In this document: piece by piece, positions 43,001 through 51,171 of the stretch | Layout: each line of letters begins with the position of its first letter | How positions within the stretch are numbered: the first letter of the stretch is position 1 | Source of the DNA: Synergistaceae bacterium | Lineage (GTDB): Bacteria; Synergistota; Synergistia; Synergistales; Thermovirgaceae | Direction: 5' to 3' | NCBI GenBank assembly: GCA_012729145.1 | Contig: JAAYDT010000027.1 | Span: forward strand, 1-53,294 | Length of the DNA stretch: 53,294 nt | Translations under genes and position numbers: made by a program | Notes under the pieces: model-generated | The model's database searches: none | Seen by the model: the letters and a program-made list of their open reading frames with translations, nothing else | Told to the model about the DNA's origin: nothing

Positions 43001-43476
43001 ATGGCCCTCTGGAGAGCTTCATCTTCCGCCCCTTCAAGGATGAGGCTGGGTATCTCTCCGGCAAGACAGGCCGAACTCGCTATAAGGCCGCCTGAATAAC
43101 GGGAGAGAAGATCGTGATCGACCCGGGGGCGGTAGTAGAATCCGTCTGTGTTGGCGATGGAGACGAGCTTGACCAGGTTCTGGTAACCCTCCTGGTTCTC
43201 TGCCAGGACCAAAAGATGGTAGTTCCTTCCCATGCGGTCCTTTAAGGTGTGCCCCCTGGGATCCACGTAGAGTTCGCACCCTATGACGGGTTTGACCCCC
43301 TCCTCTCGGCAGGCCGAATAAAACTCGATGGCACCGTACAGAGCTCCGTGGTCGGTTATAGATACGGCTGGACAGCCCCACTGTGCGGAGCGCCTTGCCA
43401 GGTCGCAGCACCTGATCGCTCCGTCCAGAAGGCTGTATTCGCTATGGACATGAAGATGGACAAAGGGTCTGTTCAC
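40069..43476 (-). CDS. dnaE: DNA polymerase III alpha subunit, DnaE1 type
   Basis: Replicative polymerase. The N-terminal PHP domain has HLHVHSEYSLLDGAI and DHGALYGAIEFY with its metal histidines. The polymerase core carries the catalytic pair in MPDIDTDISDRGRD, where the more common PDIDTDF reads DI. SQHAAGIVITP, GLVKMDFLGLRTLS, NKSHSAAYAMITYQTAFLK and a C-terminal OB fold (GILVGIQEKFTRKGDRMGIL) follow. At 1135 aa it is a standard DnaE. The GTG start overlaps the dnaX stop by one base (TAGTG), so the two are coupled. There is no PolC-type exonuclease insertion. Confidence 0.97.
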   Translation of the reverse strand: MNRPFVHLHVHSEYSLLDGAIRCCDLARRSAQWGCPAVSITDHGALYGAIEFYSACREEGVKPVIGCELYVDPRGHTLKDRMGRNYHLLVLAENQEGYQNLVKLVSIANTDGFYYRPRVDHDLLSRYSGGLIASSACLAGEIPSLILEGAEDEALQRAMLYRDIFGEDNFFLEIMHNGIPEQAAANRALIKMSSRTGIPLIATNDAHYLEAGDASWHDVLLCVQTNSTVNTPNRYRFGADDFYLRSPEEMWSLFGKDVPQALENTVAIAERCNVDFTFGAYRLPRVEVRKGTTLEEELHIRSHEGLKARFGELSVPREYLERLDYELNVINQMGFAGYFLIVSDIIHSAKEESIPVGPGRGSAAGSLVAFSLRITEIDPLRYGLLFERFLNPERISMPDIDTDISDRGRDRVLEIIVEKYGRSHVAQIITFDRMKSRAAIRDVGRALDMKYPDVDRIAKLVPSGAVSIEEAVEQSPDLKQAKKEDPSVGKLLDYASRIEGLARHCSQHAAGIVITPEPLTEVVPVRRIGEAQIVTQYSMEPLEKLGLVKMDFLGLRTLSMIEETLSNITRNGKKAPDVYSIPPDDQPAFDMLCRADTLGVFQLESSGMRQLLKQLRPDCFEDLIAVLALYRPGPLGSGMVEQYIDCKHGRRDISWLHEKLKDVLKETYGMILYQEQVMECAARLAGYTLGEADLLRRAMGKKKADVMETQRKQFVEGCVGSGVSHSDAEHIFDLVQEFAGYGFNKSHSAAYAMITYQTAFLKAHFPSEFYAAFLSSHIHSKLDTLAGHIRAVRNSGIKVLPPDVNRSEANFSVDGDVILFGMSAVSKLGDPTVVHIIGVREKGPFLSLWDFINRVDTRVVGRAVMENLVRAGAFDSITSNRRQLMESLPGMFELAQRRASDCRSQQLLGLEDLAEEEGPVLLEVEDYDLHTRMEMEKEATGLYISGHPFDQYEKEVQPYSTCSIPDLACWKAENCPAVVAGILVGIQEKFTRKGDRMGILEIEDSSGKIEVVCFPRTWSGITLPEKGKLVIVKGAPRTREGLSLIAEKIMTVEELKGNARRWLRLRILPDGPALNGRLREVYRELKGHPGDASVLLEVAVGGKKAILRARDLNVEPSQDLSAKIMEISGGGIEVV

Positions 43477-45263
43477 TATTCTGCTACTGCTCCTTCCGGG
43501 TTGTCTGGTTCATCGGGGTTCTCTTCCTTCAGCACGAGCAGGTCGGCATTGAATAACTTCTGGATCTCCAGGAAGCACTCCTGCCTTTGTTCTCCGTCCT
43601 CGGTCTCGATATGGTTTGCCCGCACCCTCACCGAGGGGGGCGACTTTTCGGAAGGGACATCTCCGGAGGAAGAGAAGGTGTTAGGGCTGCCATCCTGCTC
43701 TCCCGGCTGGACAGCATTTCCAGCGGAAAAATTATCTTCAACCTGGACCGACCTATCCCCGCAGACCAGCTTCATCTGCACCCCTGGGAAACGGTCTAGC
43801 CTTATGGAGTCAAGGTAGGCGATGCTTCTCGGTGAGGAAGCTATCTCGAAGGAGAACTGCCGGTCCTCCGGGAACAGGATGACCAGCGAGTCCCCGTCCC
43901 TTTCTGACCTTGTGGGGACACAGGCACAGTAGAGCGGCAGGTTGTCAGATGCCATGGCGTCGACACACTCATCCCAGTTACCACCGGACGACACGTCAGA
44001 TGCCGGGGGAGACCCTTGCAGGACCTCTTCTTTGTCGGGAGAATGGATCTCGTGCTCTTTCTGTTCAGGTTTCTGTTCAGGTTTCTGTTCGATCTTATGG
44101 CTACGCCCCTTCCCGGGGGTAGCTCCATCTTCCATTTCGAATGCCGCTTCCTTCCGAACCCTCTCTTCCGTCTTCGCCGGCGAGAGCACGAAAAGCCCCA
44201 AAACCATGCCCAGGACCACCTCGGCCTTCAGTCCGTAACGGGCCCTTGGAAGTGTGGCAGAACAGAAGTTGAGGACCTTCCAGAGCTCGGGTTCTCTCCA
44301 GTGCCCCGATTCTTCCCGGATGAAGGTTCTCTCATCTTCGCTCAGGGGAAGTGAGCTGATCCCATCCTCGCCCCAGAGAACAGTCACGAGGATGTCCCTG
44401 AAAAGAAGGAACAGGCCCTCAAGTAACCGTTCAGCCGTAAGTCCCCGTTGAAGAAGCTCCGAGAAACCCCTGAACACCTCGGCGCTCCCGTCCCTCATGG
44501 CAGGGATCAGTCTCTCCAGGTCGCTCCTTCCTCCGCCGCCGAGAATGCCCCGGATATCCTCGAGAGACACAGCCGGAAGACCTGACGTTACTGCCTGTTC
44601 CAGCAGGGAGAGAGCATCCCTCAGTGATCCGTCCGACTCCCGGGCCATCTCCCAGAGGGCATCCTGCTCGATCACGGCTCCCTCAAGGGCTGAGACCTTC
44701 TCCATGCACTCGACGATGGCAGGCACGGGAATGCGATGGAAGGGGATGTGCTGGCACCTGGAGCGGATCGTCGCAGGGACCTTGTGCGGCTCTGTCGTTG
44801 CAAGAATGAAGACTACCGTCTGGGGAGGCTCTTCCAGGGTCTTCAGAAGGGCGTTGAAAGCAGGGTCGGTGAGCATGTGCACCTCGTCGATGATATAGAC
44901 CTTGTACATCCCTGAAAAAGGCGAGAGGGAGATATGTTCCTTGAGTTCCCTTATCTCGTCGATGCCCCTGTTGGATGCCCCGTCTATTTCGATAACGTCC
45001 AGGTTGTCCCCCGATGCAATGGAGATACATTGGGGGCATTTTGCGCATGGTTCCCCATCCTCCCTTCGGTTGGGACAATTCAGGGCCTTGGCAACTATCC
45101 TGGCAAGGGTGGTCTTACCACACCCTCTTGGTCCGGAAAAGAGATAGGCGTGGCTGTTTTTCCCACCGGCTATCTCCCTTCGAAGCAGGCTTACAGCCGC
45201 ATCCTGGGCTACTACCTCTGAGAAAACCCCCGGCCTGTGCCGTCGGTAAAGGGAAAGGTGCAT
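43476..45263 (-). CDS. dnaX: DNA polymerase III subunit gamma/tau
   Basis: Clamp-loader ATPase. The AAA+ module starts LYRRHRPGVFSEVVAQD and has Walker A GPRGCGKTTLARI and a zinc module (CPNRREDGEPCAKCPQC). Walker B VYIIDEVHML and sensor FILATTEPHKVPATIRSRCQ complete it. A low-complexity linker with EQKPEQKPEQKEHE (about residues 380-395) leads to a C-terminal region with FPEDRQFSFEIASS, expected to contact the polymerase. Length is 595 aa. AGGAGG precedes the ATG. I saw no slippery A6G-type site, so separate gamma and tau forms by frameshift are not indicated. Confidence 0.95.
   Translation of the reverse strand: MHLSLYRRHRPGVFSEVVAQDAAVSLLRREIAGGKNSHAYLFSGPRGCGKTTLARIVAKALNCPNRREDGEPCAKCPQCISIASGDNLDVIEIDGASNRGIDEIRELKEHISLSPFSGMYKVYIIDEVHMLTDPAFNALLKTLEEPPQTVVFILATTEPHKVPATIRSRCQHIPFHRIPVPAIVECMEKVSALEGAVIEQDALWEMARESDGSLRDALSLLEQAVTSGLPAVSLEDIRGILGGGGRSDLERLIPAMRDGSAEVFRGFSELLQRGLTAERLLEGLFLLFRDILVTVLWGEDGISSLPLSEDERTFIREESGHWREPELWKVLNFCSATLPRARYGLKAEVVLGMVLGLFVLSPAKTEERVRKEAAFEMEDGATPGKGRSHKIEQKPEQKPEQKEHEIHSPDKEEVLQGSPPASDVSSGGNWDECVDAMASDNLPLYCACVPTRSERDGDSLVILFPEDRQFSFEIASSPRSIAYLDSIRLDRFPGVQMKLVCGDRSVQVEDNFSAGNAVQPGEQDGSPNTFSSSGDVPSEKSPPSVRVRANHIETEDGEQRQECFLEIQKLFNADLLVLKEENPDEPDNPEGAVAE
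44061..44092. repeat. 12-bp tandem repeat inside dnaX
   Basis: On the plus strand the unit CTGTTCAGGTTT is present twice in tandem, followed by a partial third copy (CTGTTC). On the coding strand it encodes EQKPEQKPEQK in the linker of DnaX. The unit length is a multiple of three, so copy-number change would keep frame and only lengthen the linker. Confidence 0.8.
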
Positions 45264-45300
45264 CTCATCGCCTCCTGTGGAACGCTTTCATTCAGGGTAC

Positions 45301-46386
45301 CTACCTGTGGTAATCAGCAACAGGGTGGATCGACCTCGCCCGGTTGAGCGCGGCCAGAATATTCTCCCTGAACTCCTCCAGTGAAGGCATTCCGGGAAGA
45401 AGATCCTTTGTCGAGACTATCACGCCGAGGCCAACCCTCAGCACCTTGTCTCCCTGTACCTCCTGGACGGTAACATCGTAGGGCGAAGTCTCCATCTGGA
45501 GGTGCCGGTCCAGCGACCGGGCAACTTTCTCCAGCAGTTCGGAGGGACCTTCGACGGCCGGTGCCTGCCAAACGGGCCTTCCGTCTATGTTAAGGAATAT
45601 GGTCCCGTTCCTTTCGTCCGTCCCGGACCTGAGCAGCCGAAGTGCCCTCTTTCTCTCCAGGGGCCAGCCCCTCTCCCTGATAATGCCCACAAGACTCAGG
45701 ACCCTTTCGCGGGTCTTGGGGTGACCAGCGTATATTCCCGGGTCGACATATGGCCTCTTCATCTCCTCCTCCTGGAGCCTCTCCATGACGGTTACCGCCC
45801 CCGACGGTTCATACCCCGACTGGAAGATAATATCCAGGCCACTCGTATCGGCCTCCCTTTCAAGGTCCTTGCTGTAGGAGTTCATTATGGCTACCTGGGC
45901 GAGGTTTGCAAGGATCGGCGCTGCTCCGGCCCCTCCGGTGGCTATTATCACCGCAAGGGCCCCAATGGTAAGCCGCTGGTTCCTTGACGACTGGATCAGC
46001 CCGTGTTTCCTGTCGGTATGGACCAGCTCATGGGCCAGGATCGAAGCGAGTTCATCGTCGCTGCGGCAGAAATCGAGCATCCCCGTTGTGAGGTAGATCC
46101 TCCCGCCGGGGAGCGCAAAGGCATTGGGCATCTCTTCCTCCACGATCCTGACCTCGAAGGGGAGGTCTCTCTCCGTGAAGGGGGTGAGTCTCGAAAGTAC
46201 CATGGAGACCCTTGCCACCCGGACCGGGTCGGTCACACGGTCCCAGTGCTTCTCAACCTGTTCGGAGACCTTGTCTCCCAGTTTTAACTCTTTCTCCAGT
46301 TCATCCGTACCGGCTTCGCAATGGAATGGGGAAGCCAGGATGAAAAAGGAGAGGACGAGGACAACTACGGCGGTCCTTGTTCGCAT
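45301..46386 (-). CDS. M48-family zinc metallopeptidase, secreted or periplasmic
   Basis: Signal peptide (hydrophobic 7-20, possible cleavage near CEAG at 23-26) followed by an M48 peptidase domain. It has the gluzincin motif LASILAHELVHTDRKHG (H119, E120, H123) and third ligand E176 in LEREAD. FALPGGRIYLTTGMLDF is also typical of the BepA/YfgC-like M48C group. The C-terminal 110 residues (after HPKTRERVLSL) have a dodecin-like or unknown fold with no TPR visible. Length is 361 aa. Start: GGAAGGA six bases before the ATG. It is separated from the upstream phosphatase gene by 128 bp, in which I see no convincing promoter or RNA structure. Confidence 0.9.
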   Translation of the reverse strand: MRTRTAVVVLVLSFFILASPFHCEAGTDELEKELKLGDKVSEQVEKHWDRVTDPVRVARVSMVLSRLTPFTERDLPFEVRIVEEEMPNAFALPGGRIYLTTGMLDFCRSDDELASILAHELVHTDRKHGLIQSSRNQRLTIGALAVIIATGGAGAAPILANLAQVAIMNSYSKDLEREADTSGLDIIFQSGYEPSGAVTVMERLQEEEMKRPYVDPGIYAGHPKTRERVLSLVGIIRERGWPLERKRALRLLRSGTDERNGTIFLNIDGRPVWQAPAVEGPSELLEKVARSLDRHLQMETSPYDVTVQEVQGDKVLRVGLGVIVSTKDLLPGMPSLEEFRENILAALNRARSIHPVADYHR

Positions 46387-46514
46387 AGGCTATCCTTCCG
46401 GGACCGATGATGGGATCCTGTACCTGATATTCTATGGCAAAGACCCGTTCACGGGAATGTCCCCCAAGAAGTCGGGGCGAATGGCCGCCGGTCGCCCGCT
46501 GGGATTTCGGGGTG

Positions 46515-47003
46515 TCAGTGATCCCTGAGGGAGTTCAGCAACCCCATGGTCATCTCACGGATGACCCCGGCAATCTCCCGGTAACTGGCCAGGCTGCCTC
46601 CAAAGGGGTCTGGAACTTCGAGTATGTCCCCCTCGTAGAACGGACGGGAGGCCTCGCCAAGTAGACAGACCGCCCCCCGCCGTCGGGGGAACAGGTTCCT
46701 AAGGCAGTTCACATGATCTCTCGTCATTCCCAGGAACAGGGAATCTTCCGGTGGTTCCCATGAACCGGCAGGCTTCGAGCGGTGCCGGGAGATATCAATT
46801 CCATTCTCGGACATTACCCTTACCGCAAGTCCATTGGCGGGAAGACCATCTATGGCCATGGTCCCCGACGATGAGGCGCCCCAAATACCGTCCAGGCCAT
46901 GGATCTTGAGGAAATGGTTCATGAACCCCTCCGCCATTGGACTCCTGCAGGTATTGCCCGAGCAAACGAACATCATCACCTTGAGGGGATCCTTGTTAAC
47001 CAT
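46515..47003 (-). CDS. Low-molecular-weight phosphatase, YwlE-like (probable protein-arginine phosphatase)
   Basis: Low-Mr PTP fold with the P-loop FVCSGNTCRSPMAEG (C14 nucleophile, R20) and the general-acid segment PDPFGGSLASY (D132). The loop has Thr (T18) where tyrosine phosphatases have Ile or Val. In YwlE that Thr sets specificity for phosphoarginine, and DPFG is also the YwlE form. Length is 162 aa, with a 20-residue longer end than YwlE. Start is uncertain: the ATG at 47003 has a weak site, and ATGs at 46976/46973 lie close to the conserved core. The arginine kinase McsB is not in this window, so the partner is unproven. Confidence 0.85.
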   Translation of the reverse strand: MVNKDPLKVMMFVCSGNTCRSPMAEGFMNHFLKIHGLDGIWGASSSGTMAIDGLPANGLAVRVMSENGIDISRHRSKPAGSWEPPEDSLFLGMTRDHVNCLRNLFPRRRGAVCLLGEASRPFYEGDILEVPDPFGGSLASYREIAGVIREMTMGLLNSLRDH

Positions 47004-47007
47004 GTGA

Positions 47008-47940
47008 TCAGTCCAGTTTTTCGATGTTCACCTTTGAGGCGAGCCTGTCTATCTCTGACCTGTCCCGGAAGCCCTTCTCCACATGGAGCGAGTCCTCCCA
47101 GGCGCAGGCCGTTGAGAACCGGATGGTCTCCTCGGCATCCATCCTCTCCTCCCTGGCGATCATGAAACCGGCAACCAGGGCGTCGTCGGCGGCGAAGAGT
47201 GAGACCAGGCCCTTACGTTCGTACTCCGCCAGATAGATACCCTGGGGGGAGAAAAAGACCGCTCCGTAAGTCCTGTAGGAGACAACTGCCCACTCTACCC
47301 CGTAATCATGTACCCTGGAGACCACCTCTATGAGGTTGTCCAGGGAAGTAAGGGACACCCCTGCGACCCTGGCCATGAAACGGTGGTCTATCCTGGCAAA
47401 GGCGGGACCTCCCTCAATGGCTGCCATCAACGGCGGCCCCGCCGCGTCCAGCAGGGTCGGGACCCCCTTTGACTTTGCCCTGTCGACCAGGTCGCGGTAG
47501 ATATCCTGGGGGACCCCCGGCGGCAGGGAGCCTCCGATCATGACGAACCTTGCCCTGCCTAGCATCCTTTCGTAGTTGGAGAGGAATCTCCCCAGGGCTT
47601 CCTCTGGTATGTAGGGTCCGCTTTCGGCTATTCCCGTCTCGAGGTGGCCGACCTCGTCCACAATGTACACGTTGGAACGGGTCTCGCCGGGGACGTGGAT
47701 GAAGTTGGTGGTTATGCGCAGCCTCCTCAGGGCATCCCGGATGTACTCACCGTTGAACCCTGCAAGGAAACCCATAGCTACAGAGGGATACCCCACCTGG
47801 GAGAGCATGTACGAAACGTTTATTCCTTTCCCCCCGGGCGACCTGTCAACGTGGCTCGTCCGGAACCATTTCCCCGGTCTGAACTCCGGGACAAGGAACT
47901 CCTCGTCCACGGCAGGATTAAGAGTTACTGTTACTATCAT
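47008..47940 (-). CDS. PfkB-family sugar kinase, 1-phosphofructokinase-like
   Basis: Ribokinase-fold kinase resembling FruK/LacC. The N-terminal TVTLNPAVDEEFLV and the PfkB signature SPGGKGINVSYMLSQVG are conserved. The second signature, normally GAGDSMVAGF, reads FAADDALVAGF: the base aspartate is in place but the anion-hole glycines are replaced. Activity may therefore be altered. The start at 47940 (MIVTVTL) fits GGGGAGG at eight to nine bases; a GTG three codons earlier (47949) is less likely. Length is 310 aa. No PTS fructose permease or fruR is adjacent, so the substrate is unknown. It ends 4 bp before the phosphatase gene. Confidence 0.82.
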   Translation of the reverse strand: MIVTVTLNPAVDEEFLVPEFRPGKWFRTSHVDRSPGGKGINVSYMLSQVGYPSVAMGFLAGFNGEYIRDALRRLRITTNFIHVPGETRSNVYIVDEVGHLETGIAESGPYIPEEALGRFLSNYERMLGRARFVMIGGSLPPGVPQDIYRDLVDRAKSKGVPTLLDAAGPPLMAAIEGGPAFARIDHRFMARVAGVSLTSLDNLIEVVSRVHDYGVEWAVVSYRTYGAVFFSPQGIYLAEYERKGLVSLFAADDALVAGFMIAREERMDAEETIRFSTACAWEDSLHVEKGFRDRSEIDRLASKVNIEKLD

Positions 47941-47999
47941 GGACCGCACCTCCCCTGAGTATCAGACAAACATGACGACGCGCACCGGGGCGGCCCCGA

Positions 48000-49187
48000 T
48001 CACGATAGGAATTTCGCAGCCTCTTCCAGGGATCCTGCCTGTTGCTTCCGTTTGATGCTCCCCTTTCTGAACTCGACCAAGGATGGAAGCTCTGTGATCC
48101 CGAGCTTCTCGACCACCCTCCGGTTCTTGTAGCCGTCAAGAAGGACCACCTTTGACGACCTCCCGGAAGAGTATTTCTCTATCTCCGATGCCAGCCTTGC
48201 CTGGGGTTCGTCGATGCTTGAGAAGATGAAGACCGTGACCTGTTCGGGCTCCATGAGAAGGCTCTGGATATGTAGCTGCTCCGATATATAGGCAGATGCA
48301 GCCATGGCTGCCGTGGCTCCATCACCGGCAGCGGTAATTACCTGCCTAAGGTACTTGTCCCTGACGTCACCGGCTGCGAATATGCCCTCTACGTTGGTCT
48401 CCATCCTCTCGTTGGTCACGATCCATCCGCTTCCGACGGAATCAACAAGCCCCTGCATGAAGGAGATGTTGGGGTCCATACCGGCGAAGACGAAAACGCC
48501 CGATACGGGAAGATCGGATGTCTCCCCTGTCCTGACGTTCTTCAGAACCAGCTTCTCCACCATGTCCTCTCCGGAGATCTCCTCGACGACGGTGTTCCAT
48601 ATGACCTCTATCTTCGGGTTTGACATGGCCCTCTCTATGGCCAGCCTGTCGGCACGGAAGCTGTCCCTTCTGTGGATTATGGTCACCTTCGAGGCGAACT
48701 GCGTCAGGTAGACCCCCTCTTCGACGGCCGTATTGCCCCCGCCGATGACGGCGATCTCCTGGTCCTCGAAAAAGGCCCCGTCGCAGACCGCACAGTAGCT
48801 GACCCCCCTGCCGGTGAACTCCTTCTCTCCCGGAGCCCCCAGTTTCTTGAAACTTGCCCCGGTGGCAATGATCACGGCCTCGGCCTCGATCTCATCACCA
48901 TCGGTATGAATGACCTTCCTTCCTCCGACGACAGTAATACCCTTTACATCGGTCTCACGGAATTCAGCCTTGAAGTGCTCGGCGTGCTTTCGGAACGTAT
49001 CGGCCAGCTCTGCTCCGCTGGCATGGATCACCCCTGTCCAGTTCTCTATCTCGTCGGTGACATTTATCTGCCCTCCCGGGATCCCCTTTTCAAGGACAAG
49101 AACGTCAAGACCCGATCTCTTCCCGTAGATGGCGGCCGTGAGCCCTGCCGGCCCTGCTCCGACAATAACCAGTTCCCTCTTTTCCAT
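48000..49187 (-). CDS. trxB: Thioredoxin reductase with C-terminal cysteine-less thioredoxin-like domain
   Basis: NADPH-dependent flavoprotein. FAD-binding GAGPAGLTAAIYGKR (10-24), redox pair VSYCAVCDGAFF (C132, C135) and NAD(P)-binding IGGGNTAVEEGVYLT are intact, with FVFAGMDPNISF and FAAGDVRDKYLRQVITAAGDG near the end of the reductase. The last 90 residues (from about 305) read as a thioredoxin-like fold (VTVFIFSSIDEPQARLAS, ITELPSLVEFRKG) but contain no cysteine. The start at 49187 (MEKREL) follows GGAGGG; the frame to 49232 is longer without support. Length is 395 aa versus about 310 for a plain TrxB. Confidence 0.93.
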   Translation of the reverse strand: MEKRELVIVGAGPAGLTAAIYGKRSGLDVLVLEKGIPGGQINVTDEIENWTGVIHASGAELADTFRKHAEHFKAEFRETDVKGITVVGGRKVIHTDGDEIEAEAVIIATGASFKKLGAPGEKEFTGRGVSYCAVCDGAFFEDQEIAVIGGGNTAVEEGVYLTQFASKVTIIHRRDSFRADRLAIERAMSNPKIEVIWNTVVEEISGEDMVEKLVLKNVRTGETSDLPVSGVFVFAGMDPNISFMQGLVDSVGSGWIVTNERMETNVEGIFAAGDVRDKYLRQVITAAGDGATAAMAASAYISEQLHIQSLLMEPEQVTVFIFSSIDEPQARLASEIEKYSSGRSSKVVLLDGYKNRRVVEKLGITELPSLVEFRKGSIKRKQQAGSLEEAAKFLS

Positions 49188-49243
49188 CGATGGATCCCTC
49201 CTGGGATTAATGTTTTCTTTGCATGAAAGCAAACATCATTGTA

Positions 49244-50092
49244 TCAGAACGGAGACCTCTTCAAAACTACCACCCTGGCCGTCCCCTGCAGGTCCCTCAC
49301 TATCGACACCGGGGTCAGCTCCCCTGTCCGGACGGACTTCAGCCTCTCCGCCTGTTCATCGCTCCCCGCCTCGAGGATCAGCACACCTCCAGGCACAAGG
49401 GCCGACGGGGCCCATCCGGCAAGAGACCTGTAATGGTCAAAGCCGTCCTCTCCCCCGTCGAGGGCGGAGCGGGGCTCATAACGTTCCACCTCCGGCATCA
49501 GGTCGGGGATCTGGGCAGAGGGAATGTACGGGGGATTGCTGACTATCATCTCGAACCCCGGGGGCGGAACGGGGATCCTCTCTGGGGAAGGGCAGTGGCA
49601 GAGAAGACATCTCCCAAGAAGGTTCTTCTCCCTGAGGTTCTTCCAGGCCCAGGTTATTGCGACGGGACATTTATCGACGGCAACGCACCTGCTTGCGGGG
49701 TTGTCCAGGAGTATCGATGCGGCAATGCACCCGGAACCGGTTCCCCAGTCCAGGAAGACCCCCCCCTTGAAATGCTTCCGGCTCTCGGCCACCAGAAGCT
49801 CAGTCTCGGGACGGGGGACGAGGCACCCCGGTCCTACGCGAAATGCTCTGCCCATGAATTCACATACGCCGGTTATATACTGCAGCGGTTCCCTGGCGGC
49901 CCTTCTCTCTATGGCCGCCTTCAGTGTCGGGATAAGGTGTTCCGGGAAGGGTCTATCCGGGTGGGCGAGGAGAAGGATGCGTTCCATGCCGGTAATGGAG
50001 CAGATCAGCAGGTCTGCCTCGAACCAGGGCCTGTCGATCCCGGCCTCATGAAGTTTGTCCGAGGCGAGTTTGCGGACCTCCCGAAGGTTCAA
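49244..50092 (-). CDS. prmC: Release factor glutamine N5-methyltransferase
   Basis: Methylates the Gln of the GGQ motif in release factors. The N-terminal PrmC helical domain (DRPWFEADLL, REPLQYITGVCEFMGR) is followed by a Rossmann methyltransferase with RPETELLV, LDWGTGSGCIAASILL for SAM and catalytic SNPPYIPSAQIPDL (NPPY 186-189). The start is TTG at 50092 with GGAAGG seven bases upstream, within the end of prfA. Length is 282 aa. It directly follows its substrate gene prfA (3-bp gap). Confidence 0.96.
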   Translation of the reverse strand: MNLREVRKLASDKLHEAGIDRPWFEADLLICSITGMERILLLAHPDRPFPEHLIPTLKAAIERRAAREPLQYITGVCEFMGRAFRVGPGCLVPRPETELLVAESRKHFKGGVFLDWGTGSGCIAASILLDNPASRCVAVDKCPVAITWAWKNLREKNLLGRCLLCHCPSPERIPVPPPGFEMIVSNPPYIPSAQIPDLMPEVERYEPRSALDGGEDGFDHYRSLAGWAPSALVPGGVLILEAGSDEQAERLKSVRTGELTPVSIVRDLQGTARVVVLKRSPF

Positions 50093-50095
50093 GGC

Positions 50096-51169
50096 TCAGC
50101 CTTCCAGGGATCTCATCTTCTCCGACTGATCGGCCATGATCAGGGCGGAGATCATCTCCTGGAGATCCCCCTCGAGCATGCTTTCCAACCTGTATAGTGT
50201 CAGTCCGATACGGTGGTCGGTCAACCGGTTCTGGGGGTAGTTGTAGGTGCGTATCCTCTCCGACCGGTCTCCAGTCCCCACCTGCCCCTTTCGCTCCGCA
50301 GCCACCTTCGCCTGCTGCTCCCTTAGCTCCATGTCATACAGCTTGGCCTTCAGGAAGTTCATGGCCTTGACGCGGTTCTTGATCTGGGATCTCTCATCCT
50401 GGCAGGTCACGACAAGGCCCGTGGGGAGGTGGGTTATCCGGACGGCGGAATCGGTCATGTTGACATGCTGCCCGCCGGCCCCGCTGGCCCGGTAGGTATC
50501 TATCTTGAGGTCCTCCTGCCTGATGTCGATATCCACATCCTCGGCTTCGGGAAGCACTGCTACCGTCGCGGTGGATGTATGGATCCTTCCGCTTGATTCG
50601 GTCACGGGGACCCTCTGGACCCTGTGGACGCCGCTCTCGAATTTGAGCTGGCTGTATGCACCCGGGCCGTCGACCTTGAACACTACCTCCTTGTACCCTC
50701 CTATACCCGTCTCGTTGCTGTTCATGACCTCCACTTTCCAGCCATTGTTCTCAGCAAAGAGGGAGTACATGCGGAAGAGGTCCCCCGCAAAGAGAGCCGC
50801 CTCATCCCCTCCGGTCCCTGCCCTGATCTCAACGATAACGCTCTTGTCGTCGTTGGGATCCCTCGGCAGCATGAGGAGCCGCAGTCTGGACTCCAGCTCC
50901 TCCAGCTGCGGCTCCAGTTCGTGCATCTCATCCCTGGCCAGGTCTGAGAGCTCGGGGTCTCCGGAGTGAATGAGACCCCTTGCCTCTTCGAGCCTGGAGA
51001 GGGTCTTCCTGTATTCCCTGTAGGTCTCCACCACCCCGACTATTTCCGAGTGCTTCTTGCCCAGACGATGCAGCTCTGCCGGGTTCGAAGCCACCGAGGG
51101 CTCGGACATCATGCGTTCGATGTCTTCCAGGGACCTTTCAAGTTCGTCCAGTTTTCCCAATATCTCCAT
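50096..51169 (-). CDS. prfA: Peptide chain release factor 1
   Basis: Reads UAA and UAG stop codons and triggers peptide release. It has the catalytic GGQ (232-234, [19 protein letters not shown]). The codon-recognition tripeptide is PVT (188-190, [15 protein letters not shown]), of the PxT type that marks RF1 and not SPF of RF2. The N-terminal coiled-coil domain is present. Length is 357 aa. It starts 2 bp after the yqhQ stop, and prmC follows. Confidence 0.98.
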   Translation of the reverse strand: MEILGKLDELERSLEDIERMMSEPSVASNPAELHRLGKKHSEIVGVVETYREYRKTLSRLEEARGLIHSGDPELSDLARDEMHELEPQLEELESRLRLLMLPRDPNDDKSVIVEIRAGTGGDEAALFAGDLFRMYSLFAENNGWKVEVMNSNETGIGGYKEVVFKVDGPGAYSQLKFESGVHRVQRVPVTESSGRIHTSTATVAVLPEAEDVDIDIRQEDLKIDTYRASGAGGQHVNMTDSAVRITHLPTGLVVTCQDERSQIKNRVKAMNFLKAKLYDMELREQQAKVAAERKGQVGTGDRSERIRTYNYPQNRLTDHRIGLTLYRLESMLEGDLQEMISALIMADQSEKMRSLEG

Positions 51170-51171
51170 TG

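Noticed and set aside
43476-45263. Programmed frameshift in dnaX producing gamma and tau
   Set aside because: No A AAA AAG-like slippery heptamer was seen in the coding strand.
49223-50197. Plus-strand open frame of 324 aa opposite prmC
   Set aside because: Antisense to prmC with no family resemblance.
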